DNA from: a virus | Strand: one strand, 5' to 3' | Virus record (IMG/VR): IMGVR_UViG_3300029448_000172 | Coordinates: 1-21,188 of that record | DNA: 21,188 bases | In this document: positions 7,289 through 12,385 of the stretch, piece by piece | How the letters are laid out: each line of letters starts with the position of its first letter | Position numbering within the stretch: position 1 is the stretch's first letter | Made by a program: the position numbers and the translations under genes | Notes under the pieces: generated by a model | What the model was told of the DNA's origin: nothing | Seen by the model: the letters and a program-made list of their open reading frames with translations, nothing else | The model's database searches: none

Positions 7289-7439
7289 GTAAATAATTTG
7301 ACAGCTCCGTAGGTCGTTCTCAGAGCCGGTTCTGGACTCAAGTTACTAGGAAGTGACATGGACAAGAAGGTAATCCTGAACCGATTTATACTGCAGTGAT
7401 TCGCTATTTCTGGATTTTATATTGGTTTGTCATATAGAG

Positions 7440-7631
7440 TTTAGACTCCGATAGGTTGTTATATGTCAAAAAAATGTTGCGATGCAACTAACATATATGG
7501 ATTGGTACCATCCCTATTAGTCTAGGGTGCGACCCCTGTCGCCCCACCATAGGTGGCTTCGCCCTAGACTTACCAATCCATATATGTTACCACCTTGTGG
7601 ATTTTTTCAACATATAACAAAGGAGTCTAAA
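7440..7631 (+). ncRNA. Large structured leader element covering a ribosome site
   Basis: Nested complementary arms. P0 is TTTAGACTCC (7440-7449) with 7622-7631. P1 is 7456-7475 with 7601-7620 (18 of 20 pairs). P2 is a hairpin at 7476-7488 (GTTGC/GCAAC). P3 is 7489-7507 with 7571-7589 (19 perfect pairs). P3b is 7519-7527 with 7562-7570 (9 pairs). P4 is 7529-7542 (GCGAC/GTCGC), P5 is 7544-7556 (CCACC/GGTGG) and P6 is 7590-7600 (CCAC/GTGG). P1, P2, P3 and P6 meet with no unpaired base. P0 includes the GGAG Shine-Dalgarno of the gene at 7632. About 150 of 192 bases pair. That the element is transcribed as RNA is inference. Confidence 0.7.
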
Positions 7632-8159
7632 ATGACAAACGCAAAAAAATCACACGAAATAGCAAAACACTTTGATAAATCGGTACAGGATTATCTTGAA
7701 CAGATGAAGTTACTTGCTAAAAACATAGTGGAGTTGAGTCCAGAACCTAAAGAGAACGAGGAGCAGGGTATGTACTTAGTTGACTCAGTTATGTATGGCT
7801 TATTCAAGTACAAACAAGACACGTTGAAAGCTTACAATTTCTTTGACGAAAAGAGAGTTGCACTTAACGCAAAGGAAGACCAGATGAAAGAAGATAGTGA
7901 ATCATTAGGTACACAAACAGGAGTTGTCGATTACGACATTAAGGATCAAGCACAGCATTATGAGAATCTTTGTAGTGACATTAAATTAAGAGCAGATAAA
8001 GTACATAGATTGATATCTTTCCTTAATGAAGTAATCTCCGTACCAGCAATGGAAAGAGTATACACTAATGAAGATTATGAAAAAAGCAAAGCAGATAGAA
8101 TAAAATTTGCAAATACAAGAAGAAGAAACAGTTATCAAAGAAAGACATTGTCTTCATAA
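7632..8159 (+). CDS. First early gene, unknown helical protein
   Basis: 175 residues from the ATG at 7632, which has AAAGGAG 7 bases upstream. A longer reading from a GTG at 7527 runs through the structured leader and gives an unprotein-like N-terminus, so it is rejected. The product is charged and almost entirely helical, with no membrane segment: SHEIAKHFDKSVQDYLEQMK, then a long helix NFFDEKRVALNAKEDQMKED, and an Arg-rich end RRRNSYQRK. I recognise no family. As the first rightward gene, with its own terminator, it is probably an abundant early or regulatory product. Its ribosome site can be hidden by the upstream structure. Confidence 0.75.
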   Translation: MTNAKKSHEIAKHFDKSVQDYLEQMKLLAKNIVELSPEPKENEEQGMYLVDSVMYGLFKYKQDTLKAYNFFDEKRVALNAKEDQMKEDSESLGTQTGVVDYDIKDQAQHYENLCSDIKLRADKVHRLISFLNEVISVPAMERVYTNEDYEKSKADRIKFANTRRRNSYQRKTLSS

Positions 8160-8170
8160 CCTTCACAAGA

Positions 8171-8204
8171 AAGTGCCTAGTCGAAAGACTAGGTGCTTTT
8201 TTTT
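8171..8204 (+). terminator. Rho-independent terminator after the first early gene
   Basis: GTGCCTAGTC (8173-8182), a GAAA tetraloop, and GACTAGGTGC (8187-8196) form a 10-bp stem with two G-T pairs, extended by AA/TT, followed by eight T (8197-8204). It isolates the first early gene as a single transcription unit. Confidence 0.9.
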
Positions 8205-8333
8205 ATATCACTTATTGGGCAGAGCTTCGCTCTGTCTATAAGTACCCAGACAGACCCAAGTCTGTCGGTAAGAGCATAGGGTGGTTGATACAGAGGTGAC
8301 AGCCACACAACAATTTTATGAAAGGAGATTGTT
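8205..8333 (+). promoter_or_regulatory. Structured leader of the second early unit
   Basis: A 129-base gap with consecutive hairpins. ACTTAT (8210-8215) pairs with ATAAGT (8238-8243), enclosing CAGAGC-TTC-GCTCTG (8220-8234). TACC (8243-8246) pairs with GGTA (8267-8270), enclosing GACAGAC-CCAA-GTCTGTC (8249-8266). GTGG/CCAC lie at 8281-8284/8303-8306. AACAAT (8309-8314) pairs with ATTGTT (8328-8333), placing the AAGGAG ribosome site of the next gene in the loop. No T-run follows any of these hairpins. A promoter for the downstream genes is not evident. Confidence 0.5.
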
Positions 8334-8546
8334 ATGCAGAAATATAGAAAGAAACTTACCAATTTATTACTAGCTGTGTCTATAACTTATTCAATAGCAA
8401 TGATGTTGAGTGTAATATCAATTACATTTGCAATGACTAGTAGTGCATTCGGTTTTATTATAGGACCAGCTTGTGCATTCGGTGCAGTAATAGCTTACAT
8501 AAGAGGGTTCGTTTATATATATCAATTGAATCAGCATAGTATATAG
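8334..8546 (+). CDS. Small membrane protein, two predicted segments
   Basis: 70 residues. A basic N-terminus (MQKYRKK) is followed by two hydrophobic spans, at about residues 9-33 (LTNLLLAVSITYSIAMMLSV and on) and 38-62 (AFGFIIGPACAFGAVIAY). The basic start suggests an N-in, C-in hairpin topology. AAGGAG is 6 bases before the ATG. No family is recognised; early phage membrane proteins of this size include superinfection-exclusion and holin-like proteins, but neither can be asserted. Confidence 0.7.
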   Translation: MQKYRKKLTNLLLAVSITYSIAMMLSVISITFAMTSSAFGFIIGPACAFGAVIAYIRGFVYIYQLNQHSI

Positions 8547-8591
8547 TTGCATTTATGCATTGTTTATTTTATAATTATAACGGAGGTAATA

Positions 8592-8813
8592 ATGTTAAAG
8601 AAAAAATATATCATAGATGAAGATGATTACTTTGAGTATACGATACAGTTACAAGAAGCAAAACAGTTACTGCAAATTGTTGCTGAATCTTTACTCATCA
8701 AATCAGATCCAGATATGCTAAAGATAAAGCAATCGTTTTATAAAAAGTATAAAGCAGATGTAGAAGACTACGAAATTCTAATAGAAGAATACATACAATC
8801 AATAAGGAGGTAA
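8592..8813 (+). CDS. Unknown acidic early protein
   Basis: 73 residues from the ATG at 8592, chosen because a near-perfect GGAGGT lies 5 bases upstream; an in-frame ATG at 8547 has no ribosome site and adds a hydrophobic stretch that looks like non-coding translation. The product (MLKKKYIIDEDDYFEYTIQL and on) is acidic and helical, ending YIQSIRR. No family recognised. Next gene follows after 2 bases. Confidence 0.7.
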   Translation: MLKKKYIIDEDDYFEYTIQLQEAKQLLQIVAESLLIKSDPDMLKIKQSFYKKYKADVEDYEILIEEYIQSIRR

Positions 8814-8815
8814 CT

Positions 8816-9148
8816 ATGTATACATTTTTAGAACAGCTTGACCAAGAGGGTAGAAAAAACTTTTTGGCTGACCACAACTTGAGATTTATTATGGACTACA
8901 ATCAAGACATAATACGTATGGCTTGTGCTTATGTAAAGTTTCGCATACACAAACAAAGAATAAACTTTGATTCTAATGTAGCAGACAGAGCAGGTATACT
9001 TGATTGGATCTGTAACAAATCTTATGAAGCAATGGATGAGTTGCGACCAAGAATAAGAAGACGAGATATGAATAAGTTATTGTTGGGTACGAGAACAATA
9101 GAAGATACTTATCGTAAACACTATATTGATAAGAAGGAGGAACTATGA
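8816..9148 (+). CDS. Unknown early protein
   Basis: 110 residues behind GGAGGT. It is mixed helical, with FLEQLDQEGRKNFLADHN at the start, a central AGILDWICNKSYEAMDELRPR and a basic RRRDMNKLLLG segment. I see no known motif or membrane segment. Its stop overlaps the ATG of the ArdC-like gene (ATGA-type), so the two are translated together, which hints at a shared function in early takeover of the cell. Confidence 0.7.
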   Translation: MYTFLEQLDQEGRKNFLADHNLRFIMDYNQDIIRMACAYVKFRIHKQRINFDSNVADRAGILDWICNKSYEAMDELRPRIRRRDMNKLLLGTRTIEDTYRKHYIDKKEEL

Positions 9149-10035
9149 ACTTAAATGAACTAGGACAAAAGAACTTAGATGAAATAGTAGAATCTATCGC
9201 AACTGATATGGAGAACCATGACGTAACCAAACCTTATGAACCAAGATGGGTAACTAAATTACATGGTAACATATTAGGTTACAAGTATACTGGCTTCAAT
9301 CAATTCCATTTGAACATGAAGTATGGTGACAGTACACCACTATGGGGAACTTACTTCCAGTACAACAAGTTAGGTTTACATCCAAGAAAAGGTACTGGCA
9401 AACCATTATGGCAACCAACTATACGGAAACAAAAAGATAAAAAGACTGGTGAAGAAAAAGTTATTCCTGGATTTAAAACCATAGCTATCTTTAACATTGA
9501 TGAAGTAGATGGTGATGGTGAAGTAATATACAATCTCAAAGACCAGTACTTACCTAAGACAAAGTATGCTAAGAATACAAACTATACTGAGATAGATAAT
9601 TGGATAGATAAACTTGATGCAACAATAGAACATGGCAGTAACATGGCTTGTTATATTCCAACATCAGATAAAATAAAGATGCCAATGTTTGATTCATTTA
9701 CAACAAGAGAGCATTACTATGCTACCTTGTTTCATGAGATAACACATTGGACAGGGCATAACAGTAGATGCAACAGAAAACTATCTGGTAAATATGGTGC
9801 ATCAGAGTATGCTTTCGAGGAACTTATAGCTGAACTTGGAGCAAGTTTCCATATGGCTAGTTGGAATTTATTTCACACTACCAGAATGGATCACGTACAC
9901 TACTTGAAGTCATGGGCTAAGGCTCTTAGAGATAAGCCAGACTCTCTACGTAAAGCTTGTAAGTATGCTAGTGAATCGTACTTCTACCTCCAACACGATT
10001 CACTAGGCAGTTTTGATAACGCAGTTAATAACTAA
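9145..10035 (+). CDS. ArdC-like antirestriction protein with zincin metallopeptidase domain
   Basis: 296 residues. The first 130 or so match the ArdC-type N-terminal ssDNA-binding domain (GYKYTGFNQFHLN, then WGTYFQYNKLGLHPRKGTG). The C-terminal half is a zincin peptidase with HEITH at residues 197-201 and a downstream FEELIAELGASF helix whose Glu is the likely third zinc ligand. This pairing is found in plasmid ArdC proteins, which protect incoming DNA against restriction, and in many phages. Early expression fits such a role. That it blocks restriction in this phage is inferred from family; the protease target is unknown in general. Confidence 0.85.
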   Translation: MNLNELGQKNLDEIVESIATDMENHDVTKPYEPRWVTKLHGNILGYKYTGFNQFHLNMKYGDSTPLWGTYFQYNKLGLHPRKGTGKPLWQPTIRKQKDKKTGEEKVIPGFKTIAIFNIDEVDGDGEVIYNLKDQYLPKTKYAKNTNYTEIDNWIDKLDATIEHGSNMACYIPTSDKIKMPMFDSFTTREHYYATLFHEITHWTGHNSRCNRKLSGKYGASEYAFEELIAELGASFHMASWNLFHTTRMDHVHYLKSWAKALRDKPDSLRKACKYASESYFYLQHDSLGSFDNAVNN

Positions 10036-10046
10036 GGAGAATAACA

Positions 10047-10397
10047 ATGACGAAAGATGAATGGTTTAATGTTGGTGATATGGTAAGAACAACAGATCCT
10101 AACACAAGTAAGAACGCCGCCAAAGATGTAATCAAAGATATGCCAAGAGCAAGAGATAGAGTCTTATATATTATTCATGTATATGACAATATAGGTGGTG
10201 TAATATCTGAAAAGATAGATGCTACTGATGGTGTAACTACAAGCAAGTATCGTACTGCTATAAAGAAACTACACGATACAAACTACATAACACCAGTAGG
10301 CACAAGGAAATCAAAGCATGGTAAAGAACAACGAGTGTGGAGATTAACTGATAAAGGCAGAGAACATTTCAACCAACAACTAATGAGGAATGTATGA
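10047..10397 (+). CDS. Winged-helix DNA-binding protein
   Basis: 116 residues; AAGGAG lies 8 bases before the ATG. The N-terminal part includes a phage-like TDPNTSKNAA motif. The rest folds as a winged helix: RDRVLYIIHVYDNIGGVIS, a recognition helix around TTSKYRTAIKKLHDTNYITPVG, then a wing VWRLTDKGREHF. The ending WRLTDKGRE is typical of MarR-type and related winged helices. It probably acts in transcription control or replication; no operator is identifiable. Its stop overlaps the next start (ATGA). Confidence 0.65.
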   Translation: MTKDEWFNVGDMVRTTDPNTSKNAAKDVIKDMPRARDRVLYIIHVYDNIGGVISEKIDATDGVTTSKYRTAIKKLHDTNYITPVGTRKSKHGKEQRVWRLTDKGREHFNQQLMRNV

Positions 10398-10552
10398 GTA
10401 TAGATAAACACATCAGAGAATTAGAACTAGAAGTTAAACAACATAAAATTAGTTCTGACTATTGGGAAGGAAAATATCTTGAAGCCTTAATTAAAATAAA
10501 ACAAATAGAAAAAATATTAGAAGGAGATAAAGATGGTGATAGAACAAAGTAA
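10394..10552 (+). CDS. 52-residue helical protein
   Basis: A short gene that begins in an ATGA overlap with the winged-helix gene and ends 20 bases inside the next gene. The sequence MSIDKHIRELELEVKQHKIS followed by SDYWEGKYLEALIKIKQIEK is a charged, probably coiled-coil peptide. Function unknown. Support comes from the overlap at both ends and coding-like composition. Confidence 0.55.
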   Translation: MSIDKHIRELELEVKQHKISSDYWEGKYLEALIKIKQIEKILEGDKDGDRTK

Positions 10553-10811
10553 ACGACATGCAATGCTACAAGGCATGTGCAAAAAATCTAAAGAACAAGC
10601 ATTAAGTAGTGAAGATTACTACTGGATTGTTGCTGAATATCCAGAAGGATATGATGTAAGTGCATATAATTTTTATGACATGCTTGACATACTGAATGAA
10701 GAAGAAGGTACAGAGATGCCAACGATCATGAAAGTATTTGACAATGCTTATGATGCAATTATGTATCGAGATGATTTACATTGCAAAGAAGAAGCTGAAG
10801 CCAACATATAG
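10533..10811 (+). CDS. Unknown acidic early protein
   Basis: 92 residues. AAGGAG lies 6 bases upstream of the ATG at 10533. The sequence includes SSEDYYWIVAEYPEGYDVSA, NFYDMLDILNEEEGTEMPT and a Glu-rich C-terminus. The IMKVFDNAYDAIMYRDDLH part looks like a small alpha-beta fold. No family recognised. It is the last gene of this early unit before a 208-base structured gap. Confidence 0.65.
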   Translation: MVIEQSKRHAMLQGMCKKSKEQALSSEDYYWIVAEYPEGYDVSAYNFYDMLDILNEEEGTEMPTIMKVFDNAYDAIMYRDDLHCKEEAEANI

Positions 10812-10849
10812 AATTTATCTTGGTATATATATAAGCTAGCCATGTTTAC

Positions 10850-10878
10850 TTGACATACAACGAAGTGGCTTTTGATAG
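10850..10878 (+). promoter_or_regulatory. Possible promoter (TTGACA type)
   Basis: TTGACA at 10850-10855, inside the 11-mer TTTACTTGACA also used by the leftward promoter. The best -10 positions (TTGATA or TGATAG at about 10872-10878) are poor. Transcription would run into the foldable element at 10906. Confidence 0.35.
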
Positions 10879-10905
10879 CTACATATATATAAAAGAGATA
10901 GATGT

Positions 10906-10984
10906 GTGCAGTCCTTGTGCTTGTACTAATTTATCGTACAAAGGAAAACGTATTAGTATAAGATCCTTTTCTCAAGGATTGCAC
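10906..10984 (+). ncRNA. Foldable element with two helices and alternative pairing
   Basis: GTGCAGTCCTTG (10906-10917) pairs with CAAGGATTGCAC (10973-10984), 12 pairs with one G-U. Inside, CTTGTACTAAT (10920-10930) pairs with ATTAGTATAAG (10952-10962), 11 pairs with one G-U, around a 21-base loop. Competing hairpins exist: ATCCTT/AAGGAT (10963-10979) and TTGTAC/GTACAA (10921-10941). The G-U pairs favour RNA over a DNA site. No T-run follows. Confidence 0.55.
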
Positions 10985-11008
10985 TTGCACTTATGCATTA
11001 ACTATGAT
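10979..11008 (+). promoter_or_regulatory. Probable promoter for the Cro-like gene
   Basis: TTGCAC (10979-10984), an 18-base spacer, then TATGAT (11003-11008). The start of transcription would fall at about 11015, a few bases before the ATG at 11020, which lacks a Shine-Dalgarno. An ATGCAT palindrome lies inside the spacer (10993-10998). Confidence 0.45.
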
Positions 11009-11019
11009 AAGAATATAGT

Positions 11020-11232
11020 ATGAATGAACTTAATACTTATATGAACCAGTTGCAAAAACTTGCTGATGAAAAAGGTATTAATTTGCGTGAAGCATTTCGT
11101 AAGTCTGGAGTACAAGACAGTACGTATCACCGAGTTAATACTGAGGAGTTTCATCTAAGACAAGATACTGCTCAAAAAGTTTGGAACTATATTTATGAAA
11201 CACACTACGAAAAAATCAGAAAAGAAATTTAA
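11020..11232 (+). CDS. Small Cro-like helix-turn-helix regulator
   Basis: 70 residues. The segment LQKLADEKGINLREAFRKSGVQDSTYHRVNTEEFHL has the layout of a Cro/XRE helix-turn-helix, with the second and third helices around LREAFRKSG and DSTYHRV, followed by RQDTAQKVWNYIYE as a closing helix. Probably a repressor of early promoters; the ATGCAT palindrome just upstream is a candidate operator (inference). No ribosome site is seen, so translation may start from a nearly leaderless mRNA. It overlaps the next gene by 38 bases. Confidence 0.7.
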   Translation: MNELNTYMNQLQKLADEKGINLREAFRKSGVQDSTYHRVNTEEFHLRQDTAQKVWNYIYETHYEKIRKEI

Positions 11233-11599
11233 ATCTGGTAGATACGAAGCTTATCAAGGTAGACAAGTTTGGTTTCAATCTGATAGTAAAGCAGATAGGT
11301 ACTTACAACTTGTAAATTTTGTAAACAATAAATTAATAACAGACCTTGAACTTTGTCCTAAGTATAATGCAATCATTCATAATGTAAAAGTCTGTACTTT
11401 TATACCTGACTTTAGATACATGACTTTAGAACCTAATGAACATAGAGGTTATACTGTTGTTGAAGATGTAAAGAAAGTATCAACAGATATATATTCACTA
11501 AGAAAATTATTAGTTGAGTTATCTCATGGTATAAAAATACATACTATAAATCCTAAGGAGATAGATGAATGGAAAGAAATAATACCACTAAACCAATAG
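11195..11599 (+). CDS. DUF1064 nuclease (PD-(D/E)XK fold)
   Basis: 134 residues. The pattern VWFQSDSKADRYLQLVNFV, then LITDLELCPKYN, then TFIPDFRYMTLE and TVVEDVKK is that of DUF1064, a family of small phage nucleases. FQSDSKAD supplies the N-terminal motif, IPDF gives the catalytic Asp, and VEDVKK gives the E-x-K pair. Such proteins are thought to cut recombination or replication intermediates. It lies beside a DnaT-like protein and upstream of the exonuclease/ERF pair, which fits a recombination role. The start is uncertain: the first 13 residues overlap the Cro-like gene. Confidence 0.8.
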   Translation: MKHTTKKSEKKFKSGRYEAYQGRQVWFQSDSKADRYLQLVNFVNNKLITDLELCPKYNAIIHNVKVCTFIPDFRYMTLEPNEHRGYTVVEDVKKVSTDIYSLRKLLVELSHGIKIHTINPKEIDEWKEIIPLNQ

Positions 11600-11925
11600 A
11601 AGAAGATTGGGAACCAAGTACACAATTACAAACTTGGTTTTATAATCAATTTAAAAATGCAACAAGAGAGGATATGAACTATGAACACGAACAATTTGTC
11701 GACTACTACCTTGCCAAAGGAAACTACAAGAACAACTGGGATGCCGCTTTCAGATTCTGGTGTAGGTGTTCTTTCAGATTGGGTAACAAAACACAGACAC
11801 TTAAAACCAATAGTAAACCAGCCAGAGTTTCTGCCAGTAATGATGAGTCAGTCAGAACTTATCTTGATAGATACGATAGCGAGAGCAACATCAGAGCAAT
11901 TGGATCAACTAAAAGGAAATCCTGA
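11569..11925 (+). CDS. DnaT-like replication protein
   Basis: 118 residues; GGAG lies at 11557-11560, 8 bases before the ATG. Residues about 13-70 read DWEPSTQLQTWFYNQF, EQFVDYYLAKGNYKNNWDAAFRFWCRCSF. This matches the DnaT DNA-binding domain (W.P...........F..Y......NWDAAF..W), a primosomal domain that binds ssDNA and helps load the replicative helicase. The remaining 45 residues are polar and probably disordered; they overlap a second gene in another frame. The neighbour downstream is probably its loader partner. Confidence 0.75.
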   Translation: MERNNTTKPIEEDWEPSTQLQTWFYNQFKNATREDMNYEHEQFVDYYLAKGNYKNNWDAAFRFWCRCSFRLGNKTQTLKTNSKPARVSASNDESVRTYLDRYDSESNIRAIGSTKRKS

Positions 11926-12274
11926 AGCCCAAATAATAAAAGATAGATTAGCAAAAACTATACAAAACTTAGAGGTACAACTTGAACCTGCAAGTAATCA
12001 AACTATAGTAAAAAGTTTACAAGTATTAGGTAACACATTTCAAACAGAACTACCAAAAGAAGAAGGACTAAAGTATTACATTGAAGCAATCAAAGATATA
12101 CCTGCTATCTTATTAAAGGAAGCTATTGTAAAAGTAATGAAGACACACAAGTACAATACGTTTCCTTTACCTGCAACCATACGAGAATCTGTTGACAACA
12201 AGTTTAATTTCTGTCAAAGTTTTTATAGCTGGTGCAAGATGGCATGGTGCAATCTTTCTAAAGCTATATCGTAG
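11837..12274 (+). CDS. Probable helicase-loading or replisome protein
   Basis: About 145 residues from the Met pair at 11837/11840. The same frame is open back to an ATG at 11681, which has an AGAGGA ribosome site, but the added 52 residues overprint the conserved DnaT-like domain and look unprotein-like. The first part is helical (LDQLKGNPEAQIIKDRLAKT). The second part, EEGLKYYIEAIKDIPAILLKEAI with FPLPATIRESV, resembles the helical N-terminal domain of phage replisome organisers and lambda P-type loaders, in which a FPP..E motif follows paired helices. Assignment depends on this pattern and on the DnaT-like neighbour. A terminator follows after 17 bases. Confidence 0.5.
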   Translation, partial: VMMSQSELILIDTIARATSEQLDQLKGNPEAQIIKDRLAKTIQNLEVQLEPASNQTIVKSLQVLGNTFQTELPKEEGLKYYIEAIKDIPAILLKEAIVKVMKTHKYNTFPLPATIRESVDNKFNFCQSFYSWCKMAWCNLSKAIS

Positions 12275-12291
12275 TCTTAGTTCATTCTTCT

Positions 12292-12328
12292 AAAACCCAG
12301 TATGACATTATGTTTGCTGGGTTTTTTT
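12292..12328 (+). terminator. Rho-independent terminator
   Basis: AAAACCCAG (12292-12300) pairs perfectly with CTGGGTTTT (12317-12325) across a 16-base loop, and the T-run extends to 12328. It ends the replication-initiation unit just before a new promoter. Confidence 0.88.
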
Positions 12329-12332
12329 ATGC

Positions 12333-12361
12333 TTGATTACAATGCAGAAATGCATTATAAT
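12333..12361 (+). promoter_or_regulatory. Sigma-70 promoter with internal dyad, recombination operon
   Basis: TTGATT (12333-12338), an exact 17-base spacer, and consensus TATAAT (12356-12361). Between the boxes lies a perfect dyad AATGCA-GAAA-TGCATT (12341-12356), touching the -10 box: a repressor bound here would block RNA polymerase. It drives the exonuclease, ERF and SSB genes. Confidence 0.8.
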
Positions 12362-12385
12362 TATTATTAATAAAGGAGAATGATT

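Larger units (their letters stand above)
7248..7631. promoter_or_regulatory. Divergent control region
   Basis: 384 bases without a gene between the leftward head operon and the rightward early operon. From left to right it holds the leftward promoter, a TTGACA dyad (7283-7303), a small closed fold (7327-7383), an 8-bp palindrome ACTGCAGT (7390-7397) and the large foldable element 7440-7631. The stretch at about 7305-7400 is richer in GC than its surroundings. A rightward promoter must lie here or upstream, but no pair of boxes is convincing; a phage-specific promoter is possible. It could also carry a replication origin. Confidence 0.6.
10812..11019 (+). promoter_or_regulatory. 208-base regulatory gap before the Cro-like gene
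   Basis: Contains an imperfect dyad at 10824-10891 (TATATATAT and AGCTA arms), a perfect TTGACA at 10850-10855 within TTTACTTGACA, a long foldable element at 10906-10984 and a TTGCAC-18-TATGAT promoter-like pair at 10979-11008. It marks the boundary between the first early genes and the replication genes. Confidence 0.6.

Noticed and set aside
7283-7326. Rightward sigma-70 promoter from TTGACA at 7298
   Set aside because: At 16-18 bases downstream only GC-rich sequence (around CAGAGC) is found, with no resemblance to a -10 box.
7489-7589. Insertion sequence or transposon with terminal inverted repeats
   Set aside because: The 19-bp arms enclose only 63 bases with no coding capacity and no flanking target duplication. 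The nested stems outside and inside fit one folded element.
7527-7631. N-terminal extension of the first early gene from a GTG at 7527
   Set aside because: It would translate the base-paired leader into an unlikely peptide rich in Pro, His and Arg. The ATG at 7632 has a strong ribosome site at the right distance.
8973-9230. Minus-strand frame across the early genes
   Set aside because: Antisense shadow with a Ser/Tyr/Phe-rich translation and no ribosome site; both plus-strand genes here have strong sites.
11569-12274. Programmed frameshift joining the DnaT-like and loader frames
   Set aside because: No slippery heptamer with a downstream hairpin or pseudoknot was noticed near the end of the first frame. 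Separate initiation is simpler, though not proved.
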